From: Hyphococcus sp.
GTDB taxonomy: Bacteria; Pseudomonadota; Alphaproteobacteria; Caulobacterales; Parvularculaceae
Assembly (NCBI GenBank): GCA_028281665.1
Contig: JANQJK010000016.1
Span: forward strand, 62,001 to 126,000
Reading direction: 5' to 3'
DNA: 64,000 nucleotides
Shown here: positions 16,138-25,393 of the stretch, in pieces
Numbering within the stretch: position 1 is the first letter of the stretch
How the letters are laid out: every line of letters starts with the position of its first letter
The notes under the pieces: model-generated
Databases searched by the model: none
What the model saw: only the letters and a program-made list of their open reading frames with translations
What the model was told of the DNA's origin: nothing
Translations under genes and position numbers: made by a program

Positions 16138-17595
16138 TTAAAGTTCAAGCAGCCGGGTTAACATTTCATCCGCTGTCTGAATGACGCGGGCGTTGGCGGC
16201 GAAAGCCTGTTCGATCAGCAGCAGTTTCTGTAACTCAAGATCGGTGTCGACCGATGTGGCGCGCTGCTCCGCTTCGCTCAGCGACTGGGCCCGTGCGCTG
16301 GAGGCCGCAAGTTTTGTCTCGGACGTAATCCGCGCCTGGCCGACCGATGTGGTGACGTTTGCCGCAATGTTCGCCGCCGACAGAAATCCGGTTTCGCCGG
16401 TGCTTGCGGGCGGCGCCTTGAGACTTGTCAGCGCGTCCAGAAACGTTGTGATAATGCTGGCGCTGCCGGCGGGCCCTTGCGCCGTCGCGCCAAGACCGTC
16501 GCGAAGCCGCCAGATCGCGCCGCCTTGCTCCGGATCGGCCGCCGCGTTGATCGCAATGCGTTCGGCGAGCCCTGTTTCCGCCGTCGGGTCGAGCGCCGAA
16601 CCGGCGTCTGTAAAGAGGCCAGGCGCGCCGGTCGCAAGCGTCGGGTCAATATCCTGAAAACGTTCAATGACGTCGCGGGCGAGCCCGTCGAGCTTCGTTT
16701 GGAACTGCGGGGCGATTTCATCGCGAACGGTGAACAGGCCCGCAATAGACCCCTGCCGCAATGAGAAGGTGCCGTCGCCGCCGGGCGTGATCTCTACGCC
16801 GTTGACGGTCAATCCGGAAAGGTCGCCGCTGGCGAGGGTTTCGTTCGGGCCGACGGTATTCGCTGCGGTGAACTCGATTTCCTGCGCTTTTCCGGCGATC
16901 AGGAAAACGCCCTCATCGGTAATGAGATCGACTTTGCCGCGATCCCGGCGCACTTCGCGGATCGGGATGCTCTCGGAAATCTGGTCGATCATAATCTTGC
17001 GCTGATCTTCAAGCGCTGTGGCGTCGCGCCCTCCCGCAGTCGCCGCGCTGATTGCCGTATTCAGATCTTCAATCTGTTTCAGCGTGTCGTTGATTATCCC
17101 GACTTCCTGGGCGATCTGCCCGTCTGCGCGCAACCGCGCCGACTGCGCCTGGGCGGTGAGGTCATGCAGGTTTGAAACGAGCGCTCTTGCCGTATCGAGG
17201 GTCTGCGATTGCAGCGCCTGCGACTCCGGTGATTGCGAAAGCGACCGGAGCGACGATTCGAAGTTCTGAAACTGCGCGAAGAGACTGAACGCATCGTCCG
17301 GCTCGCCAAGCGCCGAGTTGAAGGTTGCATGCGCATTTGCGACAATCTGATCGCGGCTGGAGGCGCTGTCGGCAAGACGCCGGTCGGTTGTAATCGCCTG
17401 GTCCGTCGCGCGGGTAACGCCGTTTACCTGGACGCCGGCGCCCCGTCCGTTCACCACATTTTCGCTGACGCTGACTTCCCGCCGCGCAAAGCCCGGCGTG
17501 AGAGCGTTTGCGACATTGTTCGACGCGATGTCGGCGCGCCGGGACGCGGCCGAGAGGCCGGAGGTCGCATTCAACAATGCTGACGAAATGCTCAT
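16138..17595 (-). CDS. flgK: Flagellar hook-associated protein FlgK (HAP1)
   Basis: FlgK is the first hook-filament junction protein. The 485 residues include the N-terminal rod/hook motif (IASNNVANALTPGFARREVS) and the C-terminal helix (DTDLELQKLLLIEQAFAANA followed by RVIQTADEMLTRLL). The intervening domain includes a coiled region (about 130-200). It lies 33 bp after flgE in the operon motB-flgE-flgK-flgL-flgI. Confidence 0.95.
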   Translation of the reverse strand: MSISSALLNATSGLSAASRRADIASNNVANALTPGFARREVSVSENVVNGRGAGVQVNGVTRATDQAITTDRRLADSASSRDQIVANAHATFNSALGEPDDAFSLFAQFQNFESSLRSLSQSPESQALQSQTLDTARALVSNLHDLTAQAQSARLRADGQIAQEVGIINDTLKQIEDLNTAISAATAGGRDATALEDQRKIMIDQISESIPIREVRRDRGKVDLITDEGVFLIAGKAQEIEFTAANTVGPNETLASGDLSGLTVNGVEITPGGDGTFSLRQGSIAGLFTVRDEIAPQFQTKLDGLARDVIERFQDIDPTLATGAPGLFTDAGSALDPTAETGLAERIAINAAADPEQGGAIWRLRDGLGATAQGPAGSASIITTFLDALTSLKAPPASTGETGFLSAANIAANVTTSVGQARITSETKLAASSARAQSLSEAEQRATSVDTDLELQKLLLIEQAFAANARVIQTADEMLTRLLEL

Positions 17596-17628
17596 GACGT
17601 TCTGTCGCTATGCATTCAGGCTGAGGCG

Positions 17629-18933
17629 TTAACGAATAAGGTTCGTTGTCTCCTGCAGCATTTCATCGACGGTTTGGATTATCTTCGCATTCGACGCGTA
17701 GGCGCGTTGCGTCTGAATGAGATCGGTGAGTTCCGCTGCGATATCGGTTGTCGATTCCGCCAGCGTAAAGCCGATGGTCGTACCGACCGGACCCGTGCCG
17801 GCATCCCAAAGGAAGAAGTCGCCGCTGGCTTGAGAGATGCTGAATGTCTGATTGTCAGAAGCCGTCAGGCCATTCACATTCGGTACATCTGCGAGCGGCA
17901 CCTGATAGACGGTTCGGCGGAAGCCATTATCGTAGATCGCCTCGACAAATCCGGAGTCGGTCACCTCTATTGAACTCAGCGTTCCAATCGGGGCGCCGTC
18001 AGCACGAACGCCTGTTGGCGAAAAACTGGAAGAAAGCTGAGTCAACGGACCGCCTGAACCGGGCGAACCAACAGCGAGATCAATAGAACCCGTTGATGTA
18101 TTGACTGTGACGAGGCCTGTGGTTGAGTCATACGTTGCGCCCGTTCCAGGCGTTAGGGTCAGGATCGAGCCTGCTGTCCCGGCCGCGTCGTCAAACACGA
18201 CATCAAACGATGCGATTGGCGTTGTCGGGTCGCCTGCCTGATCAATAATGGAAACCGCCCAGGTATTGCTTGAGCCCGAGGTGGGCACTTGCGGCGTGAA
18301 CGAAATCGACAATGTCTGTGAACTGCCAAGCGTATCAAAATACTCAATAGGTAAGTCAAACGCCGCGCCGTCGGAGCCGGCCTGCGTCGCGGAGGCGGGA
18401 ATATTGGCGCCAAGTTCGATGCGGCTGGTCGGGGAGGGAATAGACTGGTTAGCGGAGATCTGAACGGGCTCCAGGCCTACCGAGCTGTTTCGGCTCGGCG
18501 TGGTGATCGTGCCGTCAGGATTTGCAGGCCAGCCAAGCAAGTATGATCCGCCCTGCGTGCGAAGATAGCCGTCCTGATCCGGTGCGAATGAACCGGTTGT
18601 AGTCAAGAACAACGGCCGATCGCCGGCCGTCGCGGTTAAGCCGCCCGCTGTAGTGACCGGTAACATACCGCGGCCTGCTACAGAAATATCCGTACTGTTG
18701 CTCGTTGAGATGAGCGCGCCCTGCGCTGCAACATCTTTAAATGTCGACGCGCGAACACCGCCAGCCTGATAATCGCCGTTCCCTTGCTGAAGCACCAGAC
18801 TCGTAAATTCAGTGTCGGCGCGCTTGTAGCCGAATGTCTCGGAGTTGGCGATGTTGTCGGAAATTGTTGCGAGTTTAGTCGCATTGACCGCCAGCCCCAT
18901 AACGCCGGCGTTAAGAGATGAAGAAAGTCCCAT
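17629..18933 (-). CDS. flgE: Flagellar hook protein FlgE
   Basis: FlgE polymerises to form the hook. The 434-residue protein has the N-terminal signature ATISDNIANSETFGYKRAD, the FlgE D1/D2 region with a Ser/Thr/Gly-rich variable middle, and the C-terminal helix ELTDLIQTQRAYASNAKIIQ with TVDEMLQETTNLIR. The 91-bp gap upstream to motB holds a TTAA-N7-ATAA sequence, so it may have its own promoter. The hook length-control gene fliK is not in the window. Confidence 0.95.
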   Translation of the reverse strand: MGLSSSLNAGVMGLAVNATKLATISDNIANSETFGYKRADTEFTSLVLQQGNGDYQAGGVRASTFKDVAAQGALISTSNSTDISVAGRGMLPVTTAGGLTATAGDRPLFLTTTGSFAPDQDGYLRTQGGSYLLGWPANPDGTITTPSRNSSVGLEPVQISANQSIPSPTSRIELGANIPASATQAGSDGAAFDLPIEYFDTLGSSQTLSISFTPQVPTSGSSNTWAVSIIDQAGDPTTPIASFDVVFDDAAGTAGSILTLTPGTGATYDSTTGLVTVNTSTGSIDLAVGSPGSGGPLTQLSSSFSPTGVRADGAPIGTLSSIEVTDSGFVEAIYDNGFRRTVYQVPLADVPNVNGLTASDNQTFSISQASGDFFLWDAGTGPVGTTIGFTLAESTTDIAAELTDLIQTQRAYASNAKIIQTVDEMLQETTNLIR

Positions 18934-19024
18934 GGCTTCTGCCCACCTTGTCGCTTCTTACAAGAATAAGGAGCGAGGTTGGCGCATTATCATTAAAATA
19001 GTCATAAATTATCGTCGCGTTAGG

Positions 19025-19858
19025 TTACGACCGCAAAATCGTTATCGATATCCTTCTGTTTTGCGGCGCATACCGATCATGGACGAGCGGCTCGGTGTCG
19101 GCCTTGCCGGCGACCTCGTCGATCTTATTCTGGGGAAAGCCTTCCTCGACCAGAAGCCGTCGAGCGACATTGGCGCGGTCAGTCGATAGTTCCCAGTTTG
19201 AGTAATCCCGCGCGCCGGAATAGGCGAGACTGTCCGTATGCCCAACAATGGAAATTTCGTTCTCGACAAGCGCTAAGCTTGAGGTAACAGCTTTTAACAA
19301 AAGATGAAGCGTCGGCGAGGCGTTTGTCGACCCGACGTTGAACAGCGGGCTGCCGTCCACGTCGACAAGCTCGATAACGAGCCCCTCCGGCGTCACATGG
19401 GTTTGAATGTGCTGCGCAAGACCGTCGGCGTCGTCGCCGTCGATCTGGCCGCGAAGGCTTTCTTCAACGGACTCCAGATCTGAAGCTGCCTTGGCGTTTT
19501 CCGCGTCCCTCGCATCCTTGCTTGTGTTTTCCGACGGATCTTCTTCATTGTCGGAGCCTTGCGTCGTCTTCTTCCCGCCCGAACCGTCCTTCGCCAATGT
19601 CTTTTCCGCAAAGATGGTCGATCCGTTAAGGACGTCCGTGCCGCCGCCGGATATTTGACTGATGGGGACTGTGGGGTTGAAATAGTCCGCGATGCCCTTC
19701 CGCTGATCTTCGGTCGTCGCGTTCAGGAGCCACATCAACAGGAAGAACGCCATCATCGCGGTGACAAAATCCGCATAGGCGACTTTCCAGGCGCCGCCGT
19801 GGTGCCCCTCGGCCGACACTTTTTTCACCTTTTTGATGATGGGTTGGTCGTCGGCCAC
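19025..19858 (-). CDS. motB: Flagellar motor stator protein MotB
   Basis: MotB pairs with MotA, anchors the stator to peptidoglycan and carries the proton-binding aspartate. The 277-residue protein begins with GTG. It has a short basic N-terminus, one membrane segment (about 27-47, WKVAYADFVTAMMAFFLLMW) containing Asp30, the proton-accepting residue, a long charged linker, and an OmpA-like peptidoglycan-binding domain (about 165-277, with VGHTDSLAYSGARDYSNWEL and STDRANVARRLL). It is separated from motA by about 12 kb, which is usual in related alphaproteobacteria. A candidate CtrA box lies 57 bp upstream. Confidence 0.96.
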   Translation of the reverse strand: MADDQPIIKKVKKVSAEGHHGGAWKVAYADFVTAMMAFFLLMWLLNATTEDQRKGIADYFNPTVPISQISGGGTDVLNGSTIFAEKTLAKDGSGGKKTTQGSDNEEDPSENTSKDARDAENAKAASDLESVEESLRGQIDGDDADGLAQHIQTHVTPEGLVIELVDVDGSPLFNVGSTNASPTLHLLLKAVTSSLALVENEISIVGHTDSLAYSGARDYSNWELSTDRANVARRLLVEEGFPQNKIDEVAGKADTEPLVHDRYAPQNRRISITILRS

Positions 19859-19914
19859 GGTTTGCTACTCAACGGAACGGGTCGGCTTTGCAGATCAGAC
19901 ATAATCGCAGCGCC

Positions 19915-19930
19915 TTAATTTGACGCTAAC
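19915..19930. promoter_or_regulatory. Candidate CtrA box between motB and the FliM-like gene
   Basis: TTAA-TTTGACG-CTAAC matches the CtrA consensus TTAA-N7-TTAAC with one mismatch. It is the best such match in the window. It lies in the 163-bp gap between the divergent motB and FliM-like genes and could act in both directions. Two other TTAAC sequences occur in the same gap (near 19934 and 19997), so the region may hold more than one site. Confidence 0.5.
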
Positions 19931-20021
19931 ATCATTAACGGCCAAATCCGCCGGGCATTAGCACTCTTGAAACGAGTTGCGCGCTATTGATTTCGTTAAC
20001 CTTGGAGCACGGTGAAAATTC

Positions 20022-20957
20022 ATGCAAAATGAACAATCAAGCGTACTTCTGCAGAAAATAGAAAGCGCGCATTTCGAGGCTTCGGCCTATCCGTGCCTGG
20101 AAGAGTTTGCAATGTATCTGGGCAAAGAGTTCGCCGCCAGCGTGAACGACCAGATTGGAAGCGCGATCGAGGTTGCGGGCGCTGATTTCAGCGCTTTAAG
20201 CGGTCAGCGCTCGCTGAAAGAACGTGAAGACGATAGCGTCTTGTTTGTCAGCAAATCGGAGCGTGAAACCACGCCGGTCTTTGTTACCGTCTCGTCCAGC
20301 TTCGCCGGCGCAATGGCGGAGGCGATGTTCGGCGGCGAATTCACGCTTGAGGACTCTGCCGGCGCCGCGACGTCGGTAGACGCTGCAATTCTGGCGCTTA
20401 CACTGGAAAAAGTGCTGGCCCGTCTCGGTCGCTACAACTTTCCCAACACTGAAGCGCAACGCAGGCAGATCGGCGCGCGCGTCACGCCAATCGCTTTCTC
20501 ATCAAACGAGGCCGCCAAGGTGGAGGGAACGACACTCTGCAATATCGCCCTCGATTTGAGCCTTGAATCGGCGACGGCGCCCGGTGCGATAAGCTTTCAC
20601 TTTCCGATGGATTATCTGGAGTCTCAGGGGCTTCTGGAAAAAGGCCGCAAGCGCGACATGCAGGGCGCGGAGGAATCCCATTGGCGCCGGGACTTGCAGG
20701 CTAACGTCGACAACAGTGAAATTCAGCTGGACGTCATCCTGGACGCTTATGAGGCAAGGCTTTCGGAGCTTACGAGTCTGAAAGTCGGCGAACTTATTCC
20801 GTTGTCGAACAATACGGAAAAAGTCAGCAAGATCATGCTGAACACTGCGGAGGGCGCGCGCCTGATCGGAACCGGGCGGCTCGGCGCTTACAAGACCCAC
20901 AAGGCGGTGAAACTCATGGACGCGCTGGATCCGGCCATCGCCGATAAAGACCGCTAA
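20022..20957 (+). CDS. Divergent FliM-like flagellar motor switch protein
   Basis: A 311-residue protein whose C-terminal domain (about 235-305) has the SpoA pattern shared by FliM and FliN (EIQLDVILDAYEARLSELTS, LKVGELIPLSNNTEKVSKIM). The preceding 180 residues have the length and strand pattern of the FliM middle domain. It lacks the N-terminal EIDALL-type motif by which typical FliM binds phosphorylated CheY. FliM, between FliG and FliN in the C ring, is the expected role, since no other FliM is present in this cluster. Identity as FliM is likely but not certain because the sequence is divergent. Confidence 0.65.
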   Translation: MQNEQSSVLLQKIESAHFEASAYPCLEEFAMYLGKEFAASVNDQIGSAIEVAGADFSALSGQRSLKEREDDSVLFVSKSERETTPVFVTVSSSFAGAMAEAMFGGEFTLEDSAGAATSVDAAILALTLEKVLARLGRYNFPNTEAQRRQIGARVTPIAFSSNEAAKVEGTTLCNIALDLSLESATAPGAISFHFPMDYLESQGLLEKGRKRDMQGAEESHWRRDLQANVDNSEIQLDVILDAYEARLSELTSLKVGELIPLSNNTEKVSKIMLNTAEGARLIGTGRLGAYKTHKAVKLMDALDPAIADKDR

Positions 20958-20993
20958 ACCGGTCGCGATCTGCGCAGCCGGTCCGCTAAGACG

Positions 20994-23474
20994 TCACTCG
21001 GCGACACGGTGCGCCGCGTCCAGCACTTGCGCAGCCTTTTCGGTTTGAGACATTTGTTCGTAAAACGCCGCCTCAATGTGAGCGGCCCGATGGCGGTGCC
21101 AAAGCAGATCAAGGCGCAACTCGCCCGAGAGAAGGCTTTCGTTGTTCACGCGCGCTTCCTCGATGAGTTTGATCGCTTCGCGTCGTTTGCCGGAAGCGAA
21201 CATCGCCTGCGCCAGGTCTGTTTCGTAGATTCCGTACTCGTAGCCAAACAACTCCACCGCTTGCGCCAGAGCATCCACCGCCTGTTTCGCGTCCCCAGCG
21301 TTCAATGCCGCAAGGCCCCGCAGGTGAAAGATCGCCTTGTCTTCAGTGCGGTCCGGATTGTCTTCGGGCAATCTGTATTGTTCGAGTTCGGCGATGTCGT
21401 CGGCGACCGGTTGGCCGTTCCGCGCGTCGATGACGCCGCGTAAATGCACAAATCGCGTTGGCGCGCCGCCGGCCGGATCGTCCTCAATTCCCTGTTGCAG
21501 GTATTCATAGGCTCGCGCGGTGTCGCCAAGGTCAATCTGCGCTTCGGCAAGCACATACCAGTAAAGGCCGGTGCGCACGCCTTCATTGCGGATCAGTTCG
21601 AGAAGCGGCGACAATGCGTTCTCTATCTCGCCCGGCTTTTCAGAGGCCCGCAGCACATGAGCAAGATTAAACGCGGCGTCGATGCGGTGTCGCGGCGGCA
21701 GTGCTTCATCGTTTCGAATGTCGGTAAAGCCCTTTGCAGCAGTTTCCAGATCCCACTTTAACGCCTGCGCCTTGGCGATTCCGGTCCTGGCCGAAGTGAA
21801 TTCGGAGTCGAGCGCGAGCGCTTTTGAAAAATTCGCCTCTGCGCCGGATATGTCGGCGCGCCGCAAGTTGAGCGATCCCACAAGCTCCCAGGCATTCGGC
21901 GTCTCTGGGTATTGATCCACATATTCCTGCAGGACCGTCTCTGCCTCGTCGAGTTCGCCGATGGACGTCAGCTGGTATCCGAGGGCGCCAAGCACATGGG
22001 GGTTCTCCGGCTCCTGTAGTTTCAGCTGTTTCAGGACCTCAATCGCTTTCTGCTCCTGATACGTATCAAAATAGGCGCGCGCGAGGAGTTGTTGCGCCTC
22101 GATTTCATACGGATACTCGGCAAGGATCTGATTGTAGATCTCAATCGCCTTGTCCGACGCGCCGGCCAGGACCTGCCGAAAGGCCTCTATGTACAGTTGC
22201 TCTCTCTGATTGAGGCCGGCGTCGGCCGGTATGCTCGCAAACACTTCCTGCGCCTTGGCGCGGCGGCTTGTGGTCGTAAGGATGTCGGCGAGACGGTAAC
22301 GGACGATATGAAAATCCGGCGCCAGCGTCAGCGCCGTATTCATGGCCTGTTCGGCTTCTTCGTATTCGAACCGGTTGTAGTGCCGCAACCCGTCCACATA
22401 AGCCTCGTAAGCCGTGATGTTTTGGGTGACGAAGTCGGCCGACAGCGACTGCAATTCCCTTTCGCGCGGAATCTTCATCGCCTGTTTGATGTTGACGGCG
22501 ATGCGCGTTGAAGAGTTGACGAGCTCCGCCTCGGACAGGTCCGGATAAGTCTGCGACATGACGTCGATACCGGCGCGCAAATTCGTAACCCGCACCGTCG
22601 CTAGGAGATCGTCGTCGGCGCCGAGCAGTTCGCCGGAAACAAAATAGTCGATGCCGGCGCCTGCGGCTTTCGTCATCAGGTCCGCGTCGGTTTCGACGCC
22701 GTCAGCAAGGTTCAGCCAGCTCACCGGTGAAAGAACGACAGCGTAACGGGACGACGAAAGCTGGTCGCGCAGCAAATTCGCAAGACCGTCGCCGATCCAG
22801 TCGAGGTCCGTGTCGCCCGATACGTTCTGCAAGGGCTTGATCGCAATGCGGATCGGCGCCTCAAGGGTCGGCGTGATGTCGATATCGGCCCGTTCGGCGC
22901 CGGCGTTGCGTGCGCCGGACTGGATGCCGAAATAGATTGCGCCCGCCGCGACCAGTATGGCGGCGAGGGCGAGGAATCCTAATTGCCTGCTGTTGCGTGA
23001 CGCGATCCGTCCGAGACGTTGAACAGGATTGCCGATCAGCGCCTCATGAACCTTCTGGCGAAAGGTCTCTTCGTCATAATGGTCGGAGAAAATCGCCTGA
23101 TGGCTGCCCAGGCTGAAACTGAGGGCCGGGGGGAGCAGGACTTTGTCGATATAGGCAACGCGAACAGGAATGTTCAGTGAAAGCGCATAATCGATCTCAC
23201 GCTCGCAATTGGCGCTTTCGATCGATGTCTGCGATGCGATGAAAAGAACTTTCTCCGCATTCTGGATGGCGTTTGAAAGCTCCTCGCGCCATTTGCTGCC
23301 GGGCTCGATGCCTTCGTCGTACCAGATGTTCAGGCCGCGGTCGCGAAGATCGACAAGCAGGGGATAAACGGTTGCGGAATCAGCATGGGCGTAGCTGACA
23401 AATACATAAGGCTCATCGCCTTTGTATGCGGGGAATGGCCGTTGTTCCATGGGGGCGCCCTCTGAGCAACCCAT
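20994..23474 (-). CDS. TIR domain / transmembrane / TolB-like / TPR protein
   Basis: An 826-residue multidomain protein. It has an N-terminal TIR domain (about 20-150) with YVFVSYAHADS, LRDRGLNIWYDEGIEPGSKW and SANCEREIDYAL, where the glutamates lie where TIR NADases carry the catalytic residue. A single membrane segment follows (about 168-187), then a TolB/FlgO-like domain (about 205-330, IAIKPLQNVSGDTDLDWIGD with GLANLLRDQLS) and at least seven TPR-like repeats to the end. This puts TIR in the cytoplasm and TPRs outside the inner membrane. Such fusions are found in alpha- and gammaproteobacteria, with unknown signals. A second in-frame ATG at residue 9 is an alternative start. No defence genes flank it. 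Confidence 0.8.
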   Translation of the reverse strand: MGCSEGAPMEQRPFPAYKGDEPYVFVSYAHADSATVYPLLVDLRDRGLNIWYDEGIEPGSKWREELSNAIQNAEKVLFIASQTSIESANCEREIDYALSLNIPVRVAYIDKVLLPPALSFSLGSHQAIFSDHYDEETFRQKVHEALIGNPVQRLGRIASRNSRQLGFLALAAILVAAGAIYFGIQSGARNAGAERADIDITPTLEAPIRIAIKPLQNVSGDTDLDWIGDGLANLLRDQLSSSRYAVVLSPVSWLNLADGVETDADLMTKAAGAGIDYFVSGELLGADDDLLATVRVTNLRAGIDVMSQTYPDLSEAELVNSSTRIAVNIKQAMKIPRERELQSLSADFVTQNITAYEAYVDGLRHYNRFEYEEAEQAMNTALTLAPDFHIVRYRLADILTTTSRRAKAQEVFASIPADAGLNQREQLYIEAFRQVLAGASDKAIEIYNQILAEYPYEIEAQQLLARAYFDTYQEQKAIEVLKQLKLQEPENPHVLGALGYQLTSIGELDEAETVLQEYVDQYPETPNAWELVGSLNLRRADISGAEANFSKALALDSEFTSARTGIAKAQALKWDLETAAKGFTDIRNDEALPPRHRIDAAFNLAHVLRASEKPGEIENALSPLLELIRNEGVRTGLYWYVLAEAQIDLGDTARAYEYLQQGIEDDPAGGAPTRFVHLRGVIDARNGQPVADDIAELEQYRLPEDNPDRTEDKAIFHLRGLAALNAGDAKQAVDALAQAVELFGYEYGIYETDLAQAMFASGKRREAIKLIEEARVNNESLLSGELRLDLLWHRHRAAHIEAAFYEQMSQTEKAAQVLDAAHRVAE

Positions 23475-23575
23475 GATATTGGAGCGCGCTCAGGAAATCC
23501 AGCAGCGCTTAACGAGGGCGTTGCGGCAGCGGCGGCCTGTTGCGCCGCAGCCAATCAGGCAGGCTTTGCTTCCTG

Positions 23576-24967
23576 CTAGCGCGGCCGACGCACCGCGGAG
23601 CGCGACGTGCCGTCGCCGTCCTCGCAAAACTGCTCTTCGCCGTTCAGGTTCAGATCCACGAAGTTCAGGGGCGGGCATTCAAAGTCGTCACGCTCTTCAG
23701 CGAGGGACGGCGTCGTGACGATATTAATCCAGCGGACGGCTTCGTTGGAAAGGAGATTGTAGGCCGGCGTTAAGTCAGCGGCCGTAAAACGTCCGTCGTT
23801 GTTCGTATCGTCGATGAACTCCGGCGCGGCGCCTTCGACAACGACTGCCCTGATTTCGACCTTGAACTCATTCGGCGTTAGCGCAATCAGTTCATTGACG
23901 ATATCCGCGTCCGTCGCGGCTCCGGTAATTGTCAGTGACTCGGCCAGCCCGTCCTCAATCTTTCGGAGAATATCGAACGACGCCGGAATCGGATCGCCAA
24001 TCCCGACAACCCGGTCGATGTCGAAAAAAGTCAGCGGCGTGAGCATGCGCGGCCTGATGGGCATATGCGCCACGACCGTTGTTGCATCGTTTTTGTCAAT
24101 GAGCTCGCGCGTTACGCCTGAAATAAATCCGGCCATGTTGCGAATGCGCGTGTTGTCGTAGACGAGGTTTGCATCGAAAATTCTCGCGGCGCCTGTATTG
24201 ACCATGACAACCAGCGAGGTCAGGTCTTCGTCCGATCCATAACCGTAACAGTCTTCATGAAGCTTGCTGGTCGGATCAAAAGTGCTTTCCGCGCCGCCGG
24301 TGAACGGACCAACCGGAGAGCCGGTTGCAAACATCGAAGTCGGGTCTTTGATCACGTAGGCTTTGTTTGAGTCGCGGAAATCGACGACATTGCCCTCAAT
24401 TTCGTCATACGGGTCGTCAATGAGTCTTTCGCGCTTCGGGCCTTCGCAGCCGCCAGAGATGTAGGTATCCCTGACGCCGGGCGCATCATCGTAATCAATG
24501 TTAAACAGGACGAACTTTTCATCCTGAATTGCCGGGCAGTTGTCCTCAATCGGGCTAAGAGCGGGCGGCGACATACGAGGGTCGAAGGTTGGCTTAGCGT
24601 GGCTGAGATCAAGACAGCCATCCGGGTCTTTAAGGACAAGCGTTTCAAAGTTCGGTCCGCCATCGTTGTTGGAAAGCCGCGTACTGATCAGCGCGGGCGA
24701 GTCTTTAGCGGCAAGCCGAAAAGAAAGCGTCCAACCATCTTCGGTAAGCAAGGATCGATCGCGGCGCTTGCCATAGGAGCTTGCGTAAGGCTCGGGCAGG
24801 TATATCGGATAGTAAGACGAAAGCCGATTCGGCTGTCCGCCAGGTTCCTCGATCGTTAGATTGATATGCGGCCGCTTCTTGTATCCGTATTCAAACCCGT
24901 TCGATAACGCAGGTGAAACGGCAAAGGCGACAAACGCCGCGCCAGCGGCAAAAGCTTTAGTGTACAC
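23576..24967 (-). CDS. Secreted protein of unknown function with dockerin-like calcium motif
   Basis: Not recognised as a named family. With the GTG at 24967 (GGGGAG 8 bases upstream) the protein has 463 residues and a clean signal peptide (MYTKAFAAGAAFVAFAVSPA, cut near residue 22). A longer in-frame start at 25066 would place the signal internally and is less likely. Near the C-terminus, DDTNNDGRFTAADLTPAYNL resembles a dockerin-type calcium-binding repeat, followed by VDLNLNGEEQFCEDGDG. Several cysteines (for example SGGCEG and HEDCYG) suggest disulfides. It is divergent from the phytase-associated TonB receptor and shares its promoter region. Confidence 0.6.
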   Translation of the reverse strand: MYTKAFAAGAAFVAFAVSPALSNGFEYGYKKRPHINLTIEEPGGQPNRLSSYYPIYLPEPYASSYGKRRDRSLLTEDGWTLSFRLAAKDSPALISTRLSNNDGGPNFETLVLKDPDGCLDLSHAKPTFDPRMSPPALSPIEDNCPAIQDEKFVLFNIDYDDAPGVRDTYISGGCEGPKRERLIDDPYDEIEGNVVDFRDSNKAYVIKDPTSMFATGSPVGPFTGGAESTFDPTSKLHEDCYGYGSDEDLTSLVVMVNTGAARIFDANLVYDNTRIRNMAGFISGVTRELIDKNDATTVVAHMPIRPRMLTPLTFFDIDRVVGIGDPIPASFDILRKIEDGLAESLTITGAATDADIVNELIALTPNEFKVEIRAVVVEGAAPEFIDDTNNDGRFTAADLTPAYNLLSNEAVRWINIVTTPSLAEERDDFECPPLNFVDLNLNGEEQFCEDGDGTSRSAVRRPR

Positions 24968-25393
24968 AGTACGCACTCCCCAATACTGCGCCGCCGCATC
25001 ACGCAACGACGCCGACAGGTTAAAGTGCATCGGGTCCTGCGTAAACATGACGACCGCACACCCCAAATAGGCGAGTTCTCATCATTACGTAAACGGGTTT
25101 TGCCGACGCCGCGCGATGGCCGATTCCCGTTATGCGGGTAGTGCGCCGATAGCGGGAGATCGCGGCGGCGTGAATGTCAGTACTCTCAAAAAGTTTGAAG
25201 ACCTCGACGGACAATTGAGATCAAGGCAATTGTAATACTGCTCCGGAAAGAAGATCGACGGCGCTCGCCGGCAGTTTGCGTCACCATGTCACGCATAAGC
25301 GTCGAACTTTGCAAATTCAAAAAAACGTAAAGAAGCTGTCACGAAACGGTTACGCCGTGAGCGCATTCCCACCGCGCAATTGGTGGGGATCAC
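24968..25393. other. Divergent intergenic region with regulatory content
   Basis: A 426-bp stretch with no convincing gene. It separates the minus-strand secreted protein from the plus-strand TonB receptor. It contains a PhoB-box-like direct repeat (25336-25353), a GTCAC-rich segment near 25276-25292 and the ribosome-binding site of the receptor gene (GTGGGGATC before the ATG). Promoters for both genes are expected here. Confidence 0.6.
25336..25353 (+). promoter_or_regulatory. PhoB-box-like direct repeat upstream of TonB receptor/phytase operon
   Basis: CTGTCAC-GAAA-CGGTTAC: the first half matches the PhoB half-site CTGTCAY exactly. The second, 11 bp later, matches at five of seven positions. 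The spacing (two 7-mers separated by 4 AT-rich bases) is that of a Pho box. It lies 40 bp before the receptor start, suitable for an activator site overlapping the -35 region. Regulation by phosphate starvation would fit a phytase operon. Confidence 0.45.

Noticed and set aside
18993-19008. TTAA-N7-ATAA before flgE as a CtrA site
   Set aside because: The second half is a poor match in an AT-rich stretch; kept only as a remark in the flgE entry.
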